Made by a program: the position numbers and the translations under genes. A DNA stretch of 64,000 nucleotides from assembly GCF_016811915.1 (NCBI RefSeq), contig NZ_CP069127.1:1580001-1644000 (forward strand). Reading direction: 5' to 3'. Each line of letters starts with the position of its first letter. Positions within the stretch are counted from its first letter, which is position 1. Under the pieces are notes generated by a model. It was not told where the DNA came from. It did not search any database and saw only the letters and a program-made list of their open reading frames with translations. Positions 16,279 through 23,554 of the stretch are shown here, piece by piece. Origin of the DNA: Brevibacillus choshinensis (GTDB taxonomy: Bacteria > Bacillota > Bacilli > Brevibacillales > Brevibacillaceae).

Positions 16279-16351
16279 GCGGTTTTCGTTTACCTGATGG
16301 CCTCGGCACCGTTACAATAGGAAGAAAGAGAAAAGGGAAGGAGAGGATCAC

Positions 16352-16978
16352 TTGTTTACTTTTTCCACTCTCAGCACATTTATTATCATCGTCATCGGCT
16401 TGTTTTTGATACCCGGGCCCGCCGTTCTGTTGACGGCCACCCGCACCGTTCAGGGCGGACGCAAGGCAGGCATCATGGCTGGTCTGGGCATTGCAACAGG
16501 GGATTTTATTCATACATTATTTGCCGCGATCGGGCTGTCTGCCGTTTTGATGACCTCCGCGACTGCCTTTCAGGTCGTCAAGTTTGCCGGGGCAGCGTAT
16601 TTGCTGTACCTGGGGGTTCGTTCGATTCTGGAAAAGCCTTCGGACCCTACGATGCCGCAGGTAGCCCCCATGTCCAATCTGCGCATGTACAGTCAAGCCA
16701 TCTTGATTGAGGTGTTAAACCCGAAAACGGCGCTGTTTTTCCTGGCGTTTTTGCCGCAGTTTGTTCATCCGGAAAACGGAGCGGCTTTCCTTCAATTTTT
16801 GGCGCTTGGCTTGCTTTTCGTCACTTTGAGCATCCTGTACACCTCCCTGATTGCCGTGAGCGTCCGTCACCTCGGCAAGCTGGTCAAAAGTACTCCGTGG
16901 ATGGGCCGCTGGGGTGGGAAAATGGTAGGAGCCATTTATATCGGCCTGGGGCTGAAGGTGGCGTTCCAGAGCCGGTGA
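16352..16978 (+). CDS. LysE/RhtB family amino acid exporter
   Basis: 208 residues and six membrane segments. The family signature LIPGPAVLLTATRTVQGGRKAG is at the N-terminus and NPKTALFFLAFLPQFV lies around residue 125. It exports amino acids or related metabolites with proton exchange. The TTG start at 16352 has AAGGAGAGG at good spacing. It diverges from the SRPBCC-arsR operon, so the same operator region could affect it. Confidence 0.9.
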   Translation: MFTFSTLSTFIIIVIGLFLIPGPAVLLTATRTVQGGRKAGIMAGLGIATGDFIHTLFAAIGLSAVLMTSATAFQVVKFAGAAYLLYLGVRSILEKPSDPTMPQVAPMSNLRMYSQAILIEVLNPKTALFFLAFLPQFVHPENGAAFLQFLALGLLFVTLSILYTSLIAVSVRHLGKLVKSTPWMGRWGGKMVGAIYIGLGLKVAFQSR

Positions 16979-17013
16979 CCGCATGGATGATTTCCTAGAT
17001 GGAAGGTGAGTAG

Positions 17014-17655
17014 ATGAACAAGAGGTTTCAAGACGTGATATCTTCGCCAGAGCAATTTGAAAAGCTGCGTTCGGTATACGGCTATCCAGGTGAGCGGGCC
17101 GCGAGGAAGGTCATTTCTCACCTCGATCAGCATTGCCGAGAGTTCATTTCCAAGTCTCCGTTTGTATCGATGGCAACCTCCAATGCGGACGGACAATGCG
17201 ATGTATCGCCAAGGGGAGACCAGCCAGGATTTGTGCTTGTCCTCGATGACCATCACTTGTTTATTCCGGAGCGACCGGGAAACCGGAGATTTGATTCCAT
17301 TCAGAACATTCTCTCCAATCCGCAGGTAGGTCTCCTGTTTTTGATTCCGGGTCTAGGGGAGACGCTGCGGATTAATGGAAAGGCGTATGTCTGCCGGGAC
17401 CAGGAGCTTCTCGAAAAAACGGCTGTGAATGGACGGCTTCCTTTGTTTGGCGTTGGGGTTGAGGTAGAAGAGTGCTACGCCCACTGCGCCAAAGCCATCA
17501 TCCGCTCGGGGCTGTGGAGGTCAGACTCATGGCTGGCTGAAGATCTGCTGCCCTCCATGCCGCAAATGTACGTGGATCACTGCAAGATCCCTGCGATGAC
17601 GGCGGAGCAGGTGGCATCGGAATTACAGGAGAGCTATAAGAATCGGTTGTATTGA
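17014..17655 (+). CDS. Pyridoxamine 5'-phosphate oxidase family (PPOX) protein
   Basis: 213 residues with the FMN-binding split-barrel fold. FVSMATSNADGQCDVSPRGD (residues about 50-69) and the FIPERPGNRRFDSIQNIL segment match the MSMEG_1061-type PPOX subfamily. Members bind FMN or F420; the substrate is unknown. GAAGGTGAG precedes the ATG. It lies 35 bp after the LysE gene, possibly in one transcript. Confidence 0.85.
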   Translation: MNKRFQDVISSPEQFEKLRSVYGYPGERAARKVISHLDQHCREFISKSPFVSMATSNADGQCDVSPRGDQPGFVLVLDDHHLFIPERPGNRRFDSIQNILSNPQVGLLFLIPGLGETLRINGKAYVCRDQELLEKTAVNGRLPLFGVGVEVEECYAHCAKAIIRSGLWRSDSWLAEDLLPSMPQMYVDHCKIPAMTAEQVASELQESYKNRLY

Positions 17656-17672
17656 ATTTCGAGAGGCCTGTT

Positions 17673-18209
17673 ATGAAAGTCATTGGATTATCCTCGGGAA
17701 AAGAATTGCGGATACGCCAGGGAGAAGCATCCGATGCGCATGCCTTTGCAGACTTCCTGCACCAGATCGCGGGAGAATCGGATAACCTGACCTTTGGACC
17801 CAATGAGGTAAACGTAAAGCCGGATGAGCAAAAATAGACGATTCAAAAGATGAATGAGGCACCGAACCAGCTCTTTCTCGTGGCAGAAGTAGAAGGAACG
17901 CTGGTGGGGAACCTGACGTTCCGGGGAGGTGCTCGCGCAAGAACGCAGCACGCGGGCGAGTTTGGAGTGAGCGTCTTAAAAGACTTCTGGGGGTATGGGA
18001 TTGGGAGAGCTTTGATCGAATCTCTGCTGGGCTGGGCGAAGGATTCCGCGGTCGTCCGCAAGATCAACCTGCGCGTCCGGTCTGACAATGCTTCGGCGAT
18101 TCATTTGTATAAAAAACTGGGCTTCAAAGAAGAAGGGGTATTCACCCGCGAGTTTTTGATTGACGGTGTTTTCTACGATTGCATATTGATGGGGATCGAT
18201 ATTGATTGA
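17673..18209 (+). pseudogene. GNAT acetyltransferase interrupted by an in-frame TAG
   Basis: One continuous frame encodes a GNAT N-acetyltransferase, broken once by TAG at 17835-17837 after the residues KPDEQK. The same frame resumes at once with TIQKMNEAPNQLFLVAEV and runs to 18209. The acetyl-CoA motif GYGIGRALIESLLGWA and the C-terminal LRVRSDNASAIHLYKKLGF are intact. A single CAG-to-TAG change would explain it. The 3' part has an ATG at 17850, but a protein starting there lacks the N-terminal strands. Either a young pseudogene or a read-through case. Confidence 0.8.
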
Positions 18210-18225
18210 GGAGCGTTTCATACCC

Positions 18226-18258
18226 AGCCGACTTCAAATTTTGAGGTCGGCTTTTTTT
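18226..18258 (+). terminator. Terminator after the GNAT gene
   Basis: AGCCGAC (18226-18232) / GTCGGCT (18246-18252), extended by CAAA/TTTG pairing in the loop region, then a run of T. Confidence 0.88.
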
Positions 18259-18354
18259 CTTTGTTAATACATCTCGGCGTTTTACGTATTAGCTAGTGTC
18301 AGACATAAAAACAAATTGCGCAATTTGTTGATGAAGATGAAAAGGAGGAAAAAG

Positions 18355-18939
18355 ATGGAGATCGTCCAGGCACCTGCGGGTTTCTGTCAAAGCCAGCAAA
18401 GCGACACGCAGGACAGACTCCTGTCGTCCGAGAGGTTTACGCAAATTTATGACGCCTACTATACACGTGTCTATAAATATATTTGCTATCGAATCAACAA
18501 CCACCACGCGGCAGAAGAAATATGCAGCCATGTCTTTGAAATGGTCATATCCAAATACAGCAGCTTTTCACCGGAAAAATCGAATTTTGAAGTGTGGCTC
18601 TTCGCCATTGCGAGAAATGCCGTGACGGATTACTTTCGGTCGCTCAAGAAAAAGAGAGCAGTCTTTTCACTCGACAGTATCCTGGATATGGTCCTGGCCA
18701 AGCCATCACCGGAAGAATGGGTCATCCAGGGCGACGACAACCATGCTTTGTTTACGGCTCTCGCCAAGCTGAGCGATAAAGAACGGAACATCATTGCCAT
18801 GAAATTCGCTGCAGGTCTCAAAAATTCGGAAATTGCGGCTTTGCTCGGGGTAAGTGGCTCCAATATCGGAGTGGTGCTCCACCGCAGTCTGAAAAAGCTG
18901 CAAAAAGAACTGGATCAAGGAGGGTTCCTCTATGACTGA
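18355..18939 (+). CDS. ECF-type sigma-70 family sigma factor
   Basis: 194 residues. Region 2 runs from about 27 to 100 (FTQIYDAYYTRVYKYICYRI ... EVWLFAIARNAVTDYFRS). Region 4 is at about 135-185 (LSDKERNIIAMKFAAGLKNSEIAALL). The start at 18355 has AAGGAGG. The downstream gene overlaps by 8 bp and encodes a membrane protein that is probably its anti-sigma factor. The target promoters and inducing signal are unknown; ECF factors often control their own operon. Confidence 0.9.
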   Translation: MEIVQAPAGFCQSQQSDTQDRLLSSERFTQIYDAYYTRVYKYICYRINNHHAAEEICSHVFEMVISKYSSFSPEKSNFEVWLFAIARNAVTDYFRSLKKKRAVFSLDSILDMVLAKPSPEEWVIQGDDNHALFTALAKLSDKERNIIAMKFAAGLKNSEIAALLGVSGSNIGVVLHRSLKKLQKELDQGGFLYD

Positions 18940-19750
18940 GAAGCAGGATCTAGGTGAATTTCAAAAAGTGACGGACTTGCTAGAGAATGCAGAAGTCGAT
19001 GGCCGCGAGCATAAAGATCGGATTTACAAGCGTCTGAAATTCAAGCTGGAAGCAGGAACGATTCACAAATTTGATGCCAAACAGGAAGAGGTTGGGATAC
19101 TCATGAGAAAACAGAAATGGAAAACGATTACGGTAAGCGCTGTTGCGGTTGTCGTTCTTTGCGGGGCTTTTTCCACCACGTCTTTTGCACAAGGGATGAT
19201 TCAATCGATCCTGGCGCGCTTCCAGGTGGGTAATATGGAAATCACTCAATACGATAGGGAACTGCCTGTTGAACGGCCTGTTGTTGAGAAGAACAGCGCT
19301 TCAGTTACTCAGAAGGAAGAAGCAGCAGTGGGCCCGGCGCCAGTTTCTCCCGATACCCCGGAACACGCGCGAAGAGGAGTTGCCCCCAAAAAATTGACGG
19401 TGGAAGAGGCGCGTTCGGCGTTGGACATGGATTTCCCTGCACCGGGATGGATGGCGGATTATCAATATGTGAACAGTGTCATCCATGGGGACAAGATGGT
19501 GGAGGTGCAGTACGCAAAGGGAGACGAAGTCATTTCCTTGTTGATCTCGACTGGTTCAAAAAACGGGATCAGCACCACGGATCAAGTCAAAATCAAAACG
19601 ATTAGCGGGCATGAGGTCTATTTTGCAAATGGAATCGTGATTTGGGAGCATGAAGGATTTACCTATGAAATGTATCAAATGGCCGAGAAGGATTTTGACG
19701 ATGAGACAATCGGTAAAATCATGGATTCGCTGTCCACAGAAAGCAAGTAA
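18932..19750 (+). CDS. Membrane anti-sigma factor (DUF4367-like)
   Basis: 272 residues. There is a short cytoplasmic N-terminus (1-63) that would bind the sigma factor and one membrane segment at about 64-86. A Pro/Glu-rich linker follows, then an extracellular domain (about 150-270) resembling DUF4367, with a VQYAKGDEVISLLIS core. The 8-bp overlap with the ECF gene and the topology support an anti-sigma role. A classical zinc anti-sigma motif is not seen. Confidence 0.8.
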   Translation: MTEKQDLGEFQKVTDLLENAEVDGREHKDRIYKRLKFKLEAGTIHKFDAKQEEVGILMRKQKWKTITVSAVAVVVLCGAFSTTSFAQGMIQSILARFQVGNMEITQYDRELPVERPVVEKNSASVTQKEEAAVGPAPVSPDTPEHARRGVAPKKLTVEEARSALDMDFPAPGWMADYQYVNSVIHGDKMVEVQYAKGDEVISLLISTGSKNGISTTDQVKIKTISGHEVYFANGIVIWEHEGFTYEMYQMAEKDFDDETIGKIMDSLSTESK

Positions 19751-19767
19751 AGGATGGCGAGTAGGAG

Positions 19768-19803
19768 GTAGCGTCATTGCCGTACTGCAAGAGATGACGC
19801 TAC
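19768..19803. repeat. Hairpin between anti-sigma gene and DUF1259 gene
   Basis: GTAGCGTCAT (19768-19777) / ATGACGCTAC (19794-19803), a perfect 10-bp stem with a 16-nt loop. No T run follows, so it is not a standard terminator. It may stabilise the mRNA end. Confidence 0.5.
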
Positions 19804-19886
19804 TACTCCTGCTGCTAGGCTGGTAAACCGTTTCAACCCTGATCTGTGTCTCATACGATACAAGAATACAGGGGAGGGAATGATCC

Positions 19887-20294
19887 ATGGCAAATAACAG
19901 AGCGCTTTGTGAGCAATTCTCGAGCATTATCGGGGGCCAGCCAAGTTTTGCTGGTGGAAAGTGTGTTTCGACCATAAGCCGAAATCAAATAAAAGCATTC
20001 ATTCTAGGGAAAAAATTTCGAGTCACGTCTTCTTTTTCGTTTGAATCCATAAATCGTAAGACGGGCAGAGGGCTTTGTTTAGGCCGAGCAGCATTCTTGC
20101 AAAAAGAAGTCAATCGATTCATTTCGGCTATAAAAAAGCAAGGAATAAAGGTGACGTCAGTTCGGAACGAATGGCTTTTCGATCAGCCTCGTTTGATTTA
20201 TATCAATATAGAAGCGGTCGATCAACCGCTTGCTTTCGCTCGGAAAGTCAGGAGAGCGCTGGACGAGATCAAGACATCCAGGAGCAGCAAATAG
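19887..20294 (+). CDS. DUF1259 (LppY/LpqO-type) family protein
   Basis: 135 residues resembling DUF1259, found in Firmicutes and as LpqO/LppY in mycobacteria. The pattern is an N-terminal half of about 65 residues, with INRKTGRGLCLGRAAFLQKE in the middle and RLIYINIEAVDQPLAFARKVRRAL at the C-terminus. No signal peptide. No biochemical function is known to me. GGGAGGG precedes the ATG. It is monocistronic with its own terminator. Confidence 0.75.
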   Translation: MANNRALCEQFSSIIGGQPSFAGGKCVSTISRNQIKAFILGKKFRVTSSFSFESINRKTGRGLCLGRAAFLQKEVNRFISAIKKQGIKVTSVRNEWLFDQPRLIYINIEAVDQPLAFARKVRRALDEIKTSRSSK

Positions 20295-20306
20295 AGCGCG
20301 GCAAGG

Positions 20307-20334
20307 AAGCTTCTGACCAGTCAGAAGCTTTTTG
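20307..20334 (+). terminator. Terminator of the DUF1259 gene
   Basis: A perfect 11-bp stem AAGCTTCTGAC (20307-20317) / GTCAGAAGCTT (20320-20330) followed by TTT. Confidence 0.9.
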
Positions 20335-20463
20335 ATTTCCTCTTGCTCCTGCCACGGTAAATAACCAGCAGGCTAGCCTCTCCATTATGTTGCCGAATCT
20401 TCCCGCCGTTGGAGGCATACGATTATCATGATAAAATCGCATGAAAAGGATATCGGGGGTTTT

Positions 20464-21009
20464 ATGAGACTGGCAGGACAACAAATCTATCTTCGCTTTT
20501 ACAAGATTTCTGACGCCAGCGAGTTAGCTGAGTTACATGCTAGAAATCGCGAATTTTTCCAACGAGTTTCCCCATTACTCCCAGATGCCTTTTATACAGA
20601 AGAACATCAAAAGACACGCATTGAACAAGTATTGAAAAAGACAGATGAAGGGCAAGTATACGCGTTTGGAATCTTTTTAAAAGCAACGGATCAACTTATC
20701 GGAGACATTTCATTAACTCAAATTGCTAGGGGAAACGTCCAAAGCTGTACGACGGGATTTACTTTAGATAAGGAGTATAATGGAAAGGGCTATACAACAG
20801 AAGCTCTTCAACTTGTTGTAGACTTTGCTTTTAGAGAATTAAAACTACATAGAATTGAAGCAGGAGCCATGCCTGACAATCTAGCATCTATTCGTGTATT
20901 AGAAAAAGTTGGGTTTACAAAAGAAGGTATAGCGAAAGAAAATGTAAAGATTAATGGCAAATGGACAGATCATCAGATATTAGCGATCATCAACAGCTTG
21001 GATGTGTAA
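20464..21009 (+). CDS. RimJ/RimL-type GNAT N-acetyltransferase
   Basis: 181 residues. QIYLRFYKISDASELAELH at the N-terminus, the acetyl-CoA loop (DKEYNGKGYTTEALQLVVDF) and MPDNLASIRVLEKVGFTKEG match the ribosomal-protein-alanine acetyltransferase type. The start at 20464 follows GGGGG. Codon use is visibly AT-richer than the flanking genes (many AAA, ATT, GAA, CTT), which suggests recent transfer, perhaps from a low-GC Bacillus. The substrate is unknown. Confidence 0.85.
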   Translation: MRLAGQQIYLRFYKISDASELAELHARNREFFQRVSPLLPDAFYTEEHQKTRIEQVLKKTDEGQVYAFGIFLKATDQLIGDISLTQIARGNVQSCTTGFTLDKEYNGKGYTTEALQLVVDFAFRELKLHRIEAGAMPDNLASIRVLEKVGFTKEGIAKENVKINGKWTDHQILAIINSLDV

Positions 21010-21095
21010 GCTCATACCTTCCTCTGCTGGGTCCATTCTGGATCACGGTGTGTGGGCAAGCTTCTTCTTTTTCAAAGAATGCATTTATGGTAATA

Positions 21096-21113
21096 TTTAG
21101 TATAATTACTAAA
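21096..21113. promoter_or_regulatory. 18-bp dyad over a TATAAT box
   Basis: TTTAGTA (21096-21102) / TACTAAA (21107-21113) with TAAT between; it overlaps a TATAAT at 21101-21106. It lies 48 bp before the gene at 21161. No good -35 is visible. Confidence 0.45.
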
Positions 21114-21160
21114 GATAAACGATCGAGGAGCCTACAACCGAAAAGGGAGAAGAGATTGCC

Positions 21161-22210
21161 ATGAGATTATGGATACGGGTGTCATTTGTATTTTTATCGT
21201 TACTGCTAGGGCTGACCGCTTCATTGGAGAGTGCAAAAGCGTCTTCGCCTGCAGAGCCCACACTGGAACTCGAGTATAAAAATCTGCCTGATTACTTCGT
21301 CGTTGGAAAAACGTACAAGCTGGAAGTGGAATCTCTGAGCATCGGGGGAGAAGTAAAGAAAGCGGAGTTTGCTTTTGACAGTGATTCCGATGAAGTGGTG
21401 GAAAATGTGGAAACGGTCTTGACCGATAACGGAAAGCACTTTACGACCACGGGTGATTTCACTCCCAAGAAAAAAGGGAAGCATACCCTGACGTTCACGA
21501 TGGAAGTCGAAGGGAATGGGAGTTATTACATAGATTCTAAAACAGCAAAGATTCGCGTACTGAATGATGGGGATATCTTTGTACCTGGCGATCCCGTAGC
21601 AGTAGACATAAAAATGACGACTTCGACCAGCAAATTTGAGGTCGGCAAGCAGATTAAGATCAGTGTCACTACCCCGAAAAAAGGAACGACGTACGATCAG
21701 GTCCGTTTTGAACTGCTGAGTCCCTATAAGGATGAAAAAGTGGAAGGAGTCAAAACTGTTGCTTCACGCAGTACGTATACGACAACTGGATATCTGACTC
21801 CCCAGCATGAAGGGGAGTATCGCATCCACTTCAGAATGACCATGAGCGATGATCAGGGGAAAGAGTGGGAAGCTACGGCGAGTAAAACAGTGAAAGTGAA
21901 GAAGGTAGAACCGAAAAAAATAAAAGTATTGTTTGTGCCTCTGGCGGCTACTCCCAGATTGCAATATGGCGGTGAAGCGGTAGTCATAGCGAAATTCCCC
22001 ACGTATTACGCAAAGCAAGGCTATTCTTATTATTGGTCAGACAATGTCACGGGACTTGTCGGGCCAGTCTCGCAAGACAATCAGTACACATATATCGTAG
22101 GTGTGTTCAAGGCAGAAAAAACGGGTGAACATCAGGTTGCCATCAAGGTGACACGGGAACACCAGTGGGTCGGGGAAGCGAGCATGCAGATCACGGTGGA
22201 TGAGTATTAG
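21161..22210 (+). CDS. Secreted protein with tandem Ig-like repeats
   Basis: 349 residues with a signal peptide (cleavage near AKA-SS, residue 27). Two tandem beta-sandwich repeats follow. Repeat 1 (about 46-133) begins FVVGKTYKLEVES and ends with a GDFTPKKKGKHTLTF-type strand. Repeat 2 (about 159-246) begins FEVGKQIKISVTT and has GYLTPQHEGEYRIHF. A third, divergent domain fills 250-349. No catalytic motif or anchor is visible. It is probably an exported binding or wall-associated protein; I do not recognise the family. Confidence 0.75.
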   Translation: MRLWIRVSFVFLSLLLGLTASLESAKASSPAEPTLELEYKNLPDYFVVGKTYKLEVESLSIGGEVKKAEFAFDSDSDEVVENVETVLTDNGKHFTTTGDFTPKKKGKHTLTFTMEVEGNGSYYIDSKTAKIRVLNDGDIFVPGDPVAVDIKMTTSTSKFEVGKQIKISVTTPKKGTTYDQVRFELLSPYKDEKVEGVKTVASRSTYTTTGYLTPQHEGEYRIHFRMTMSDDQGKEWEATASKTVKVKKVEPKKIKVLFVPLAATPRLQYGGEAVVIAKFPTYYAKQGYSYYWSDNVTGLVGPVSQDNQYTYIVGVFKAEKTGEHQVAIKVTREHQWVGEASMQITVDEY

Positions 22211-22514
22211 GGAAAGTCGTTCAAATGAAGCAGGAAAGCCTCCCGGGGAGGCTTTTTTTCGTTTTTGTCACCAAGCAACCCATGGGTCCAAAGCTTGTGA
22301 TTTATGCAATAATGGGTAAATGATGCAAGCGTGAATACCTTAAGGATGGAACCTCCACATCAATCACCAAAACTGGTTCGATGCGGGAAATGGCATAAAA
22401 GATGCACCGTCCAACAAAAGATCCATTGACGAACACTTGAACAGACACTACCTTTAAAAGATATTATCATTCATTCCTCATTCATTTCCATTCTGGCAAG
22501 CAGGAGAACAAACC
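22211..22514. other. Intergenic region upstream of the MerR gene
   Basis: About 300 bp with the terminator of the secreted-protein gene (AGCCTCCC / GGGGAGGCT with a T run, 22235-22260) at its left end. The rest has no recognisable gene; translations in all frames are broken. The MerR promoter should be near the right end. Confidence 0.6.
22235..22260 (+). terminator. Terminator of the Ig-like repeat gene
   Basis: A tight stem AGCCTCCC/GGGGAGGCT followed by seven T residues. Confidence 0.92.
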
Positions 22515-23384
22515 ATGCAAAACAAGCTGACGATCGGAGAAATGGCAAAGCTGCGCGGCATAACGGTGGATACACTGCGTCATTACGACAAAATTGGGTT
22601 GCTGAAGCCCTATTACATTGATTCCGATACCGGATATCGCTACTACTCGATTTCCCAGTATGAAGTTCTCGGAACGATCAGAGAGCTGCGGAGAATCGGT
22701 TTTTCGCTGGAGGAAATCAAAGATTTTCTCACGAATCGCACGGTCAAAAAATCGGTTCAATTTCTTCAGCAATCCATGGACAAGGTCCAGGAAAAGATAA
22801 AGGAACTGCAAGCCATCCATACGATCATGATGAACCGTTTATCCCATATCGAAAAGTTTCTCGACAGCTACAAGGATTCGGACATAGTGGTGAAGCATTT
22901 TGAAGAACGGGAGTACATCCAGCTGGCCAAGCCGGTAAAGTGGAGGGATACAGAAGAAGCGTATTTTGGATATTTAAAGCTGGAAAACAGGATCGGAGGA
23001 ATGATTCCGGTATTGGCTAGCAATAAATTTGGAGACGTTATCCCAAAAGAGTATTTTGATCAAATCCGCCATTCCAGCGAAGTTTCCGACAGCTTTGGGG
23101 AATTAGAGTCGCAAATTTTCCTGCTGGTACAGGATGAAGTGTCGGAGCAGCCCACGCATAAGATCGAAAAAGGCTCGTTTCTATGTGCCTACCATGGAGG
23201 GCTGACTCATGAGAAAAGGGTGGCTCAGCTGAAAAAACTACTCGATTATTGCGATGCTCATGGATATGTGATCACCGGTGATGCCGTTCGAATTATGCAA
23301 GTCGATGTTTCATTGACGGATCAGCATGAGGAAGCCTATTACGAAATCCAACTCCCGATTCAAGTGATAGCGGGCCAGAAATAG
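22515..23384 (+). CDS. MerR-family regulator with a GyrI-like effector domain
   Basis: 289 residues. The MerR DNA-binding domain is at 5-75 (LTIGEMAKLRGITVDTLRHYDKIGLL). A coiled-coil dimer helix runs from about 80 to 115, and a C-terminal ligand domain (about 125-285) resembles the BmrR/GyrI drug-sensing fold. It should activate a promoter with a 19-bp spacer. Just such a promoter lies downstream at 23438-23468. CAGGAG precedes the ATG. Confidence 0.9.
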   Translation: MQNKLTIGEMAKLRGITVDTLRHYDKIGLLKPYYIDSDTGYRYYSISQYEVLGTIRELRRIGFSLEEIKDFLTNRTVKKSVQFLQQSMDKVQEKIKELQAIHTIMMNRLSHIEKFLDSYKDSDIVVKHFEEREYIQLAKPVKWRDTEEAYFGYLKLENRIGGMIPVLASNKFGDVIPKEYFDQIRHSSEVSDSFGELESQIFLLVQDEVSEQPTHKIEKGSFLCAYHGGLTHEKRVAQLKKLLDYCDAHGYVITGDAVRIMQVDVSLTDQHEEAYYEIQLPIQVIAGQK

Positions 23385-23419
23385 CCTCGAAATGACATGC
23401 GGTCATTTCTGGGCTTTTT
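23383..23419 (+). terminator. Terminator of the MerR gene
   Basis: GAAATGAC / GTCATTTC stem, extended by AGCC/GGCT at its base, followed by a T run. Confidence 0.88.
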
Positions 23420-23437
23420 TTGTATGAAAATTTACGC

Positions 23438-23468
23438 TTTACTCTGGAGTAAGACGAGACTTTATACT
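23438..23468 (+). promoter_or_regulatory. MerR-type promoter with a 19-bp spacer and internal dyad
   Basis: TTTACT (23438-23443) and TATACT (23463-23468) are 19 bp apart. The dyad TTACTC-TG-GAGTAA (23439-23452) overlaps the -35 and the start of the spacer. The long spacer is diagnostic of MerR-activated promoters. It lies between the merR-like gene and the amidohydrolase gene. Confidence 0.7.
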
Positions 23469-23502
23469 GGGCTCATGCAAATGCAGTGCTGTCATAGACA
23501 GT

Positions 23503-23521
23503 GAAAACGAAAGCGTTTTCG
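23503..23521. promoter_or_regulatory. cre-like palindrome upstream of the amidohydrolase
   Basis: The 18-bp dyad at 23503-23520 (GAAAACG-AAAG-CGTTTTC) contains CGAAAGCGTTTTCG (23508-23521), close to the CcpA consensus TGAAARCGYTWNCA. It lies downstream of the promoter, a position that usually means catabolite repression. Confidence 0.5.
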
Positions 23522-23554
23522 TGAGCATGGAGTAAAGAAAGGAACGTGAAGCGG

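Noticed and set aside
17850..18209. Independent short acetyltransferase starting at 17850
   Set aside because: The frame is continuous with the upstream half across one TAG, and the short product would lack the N-terminal part of the GNAT fold.
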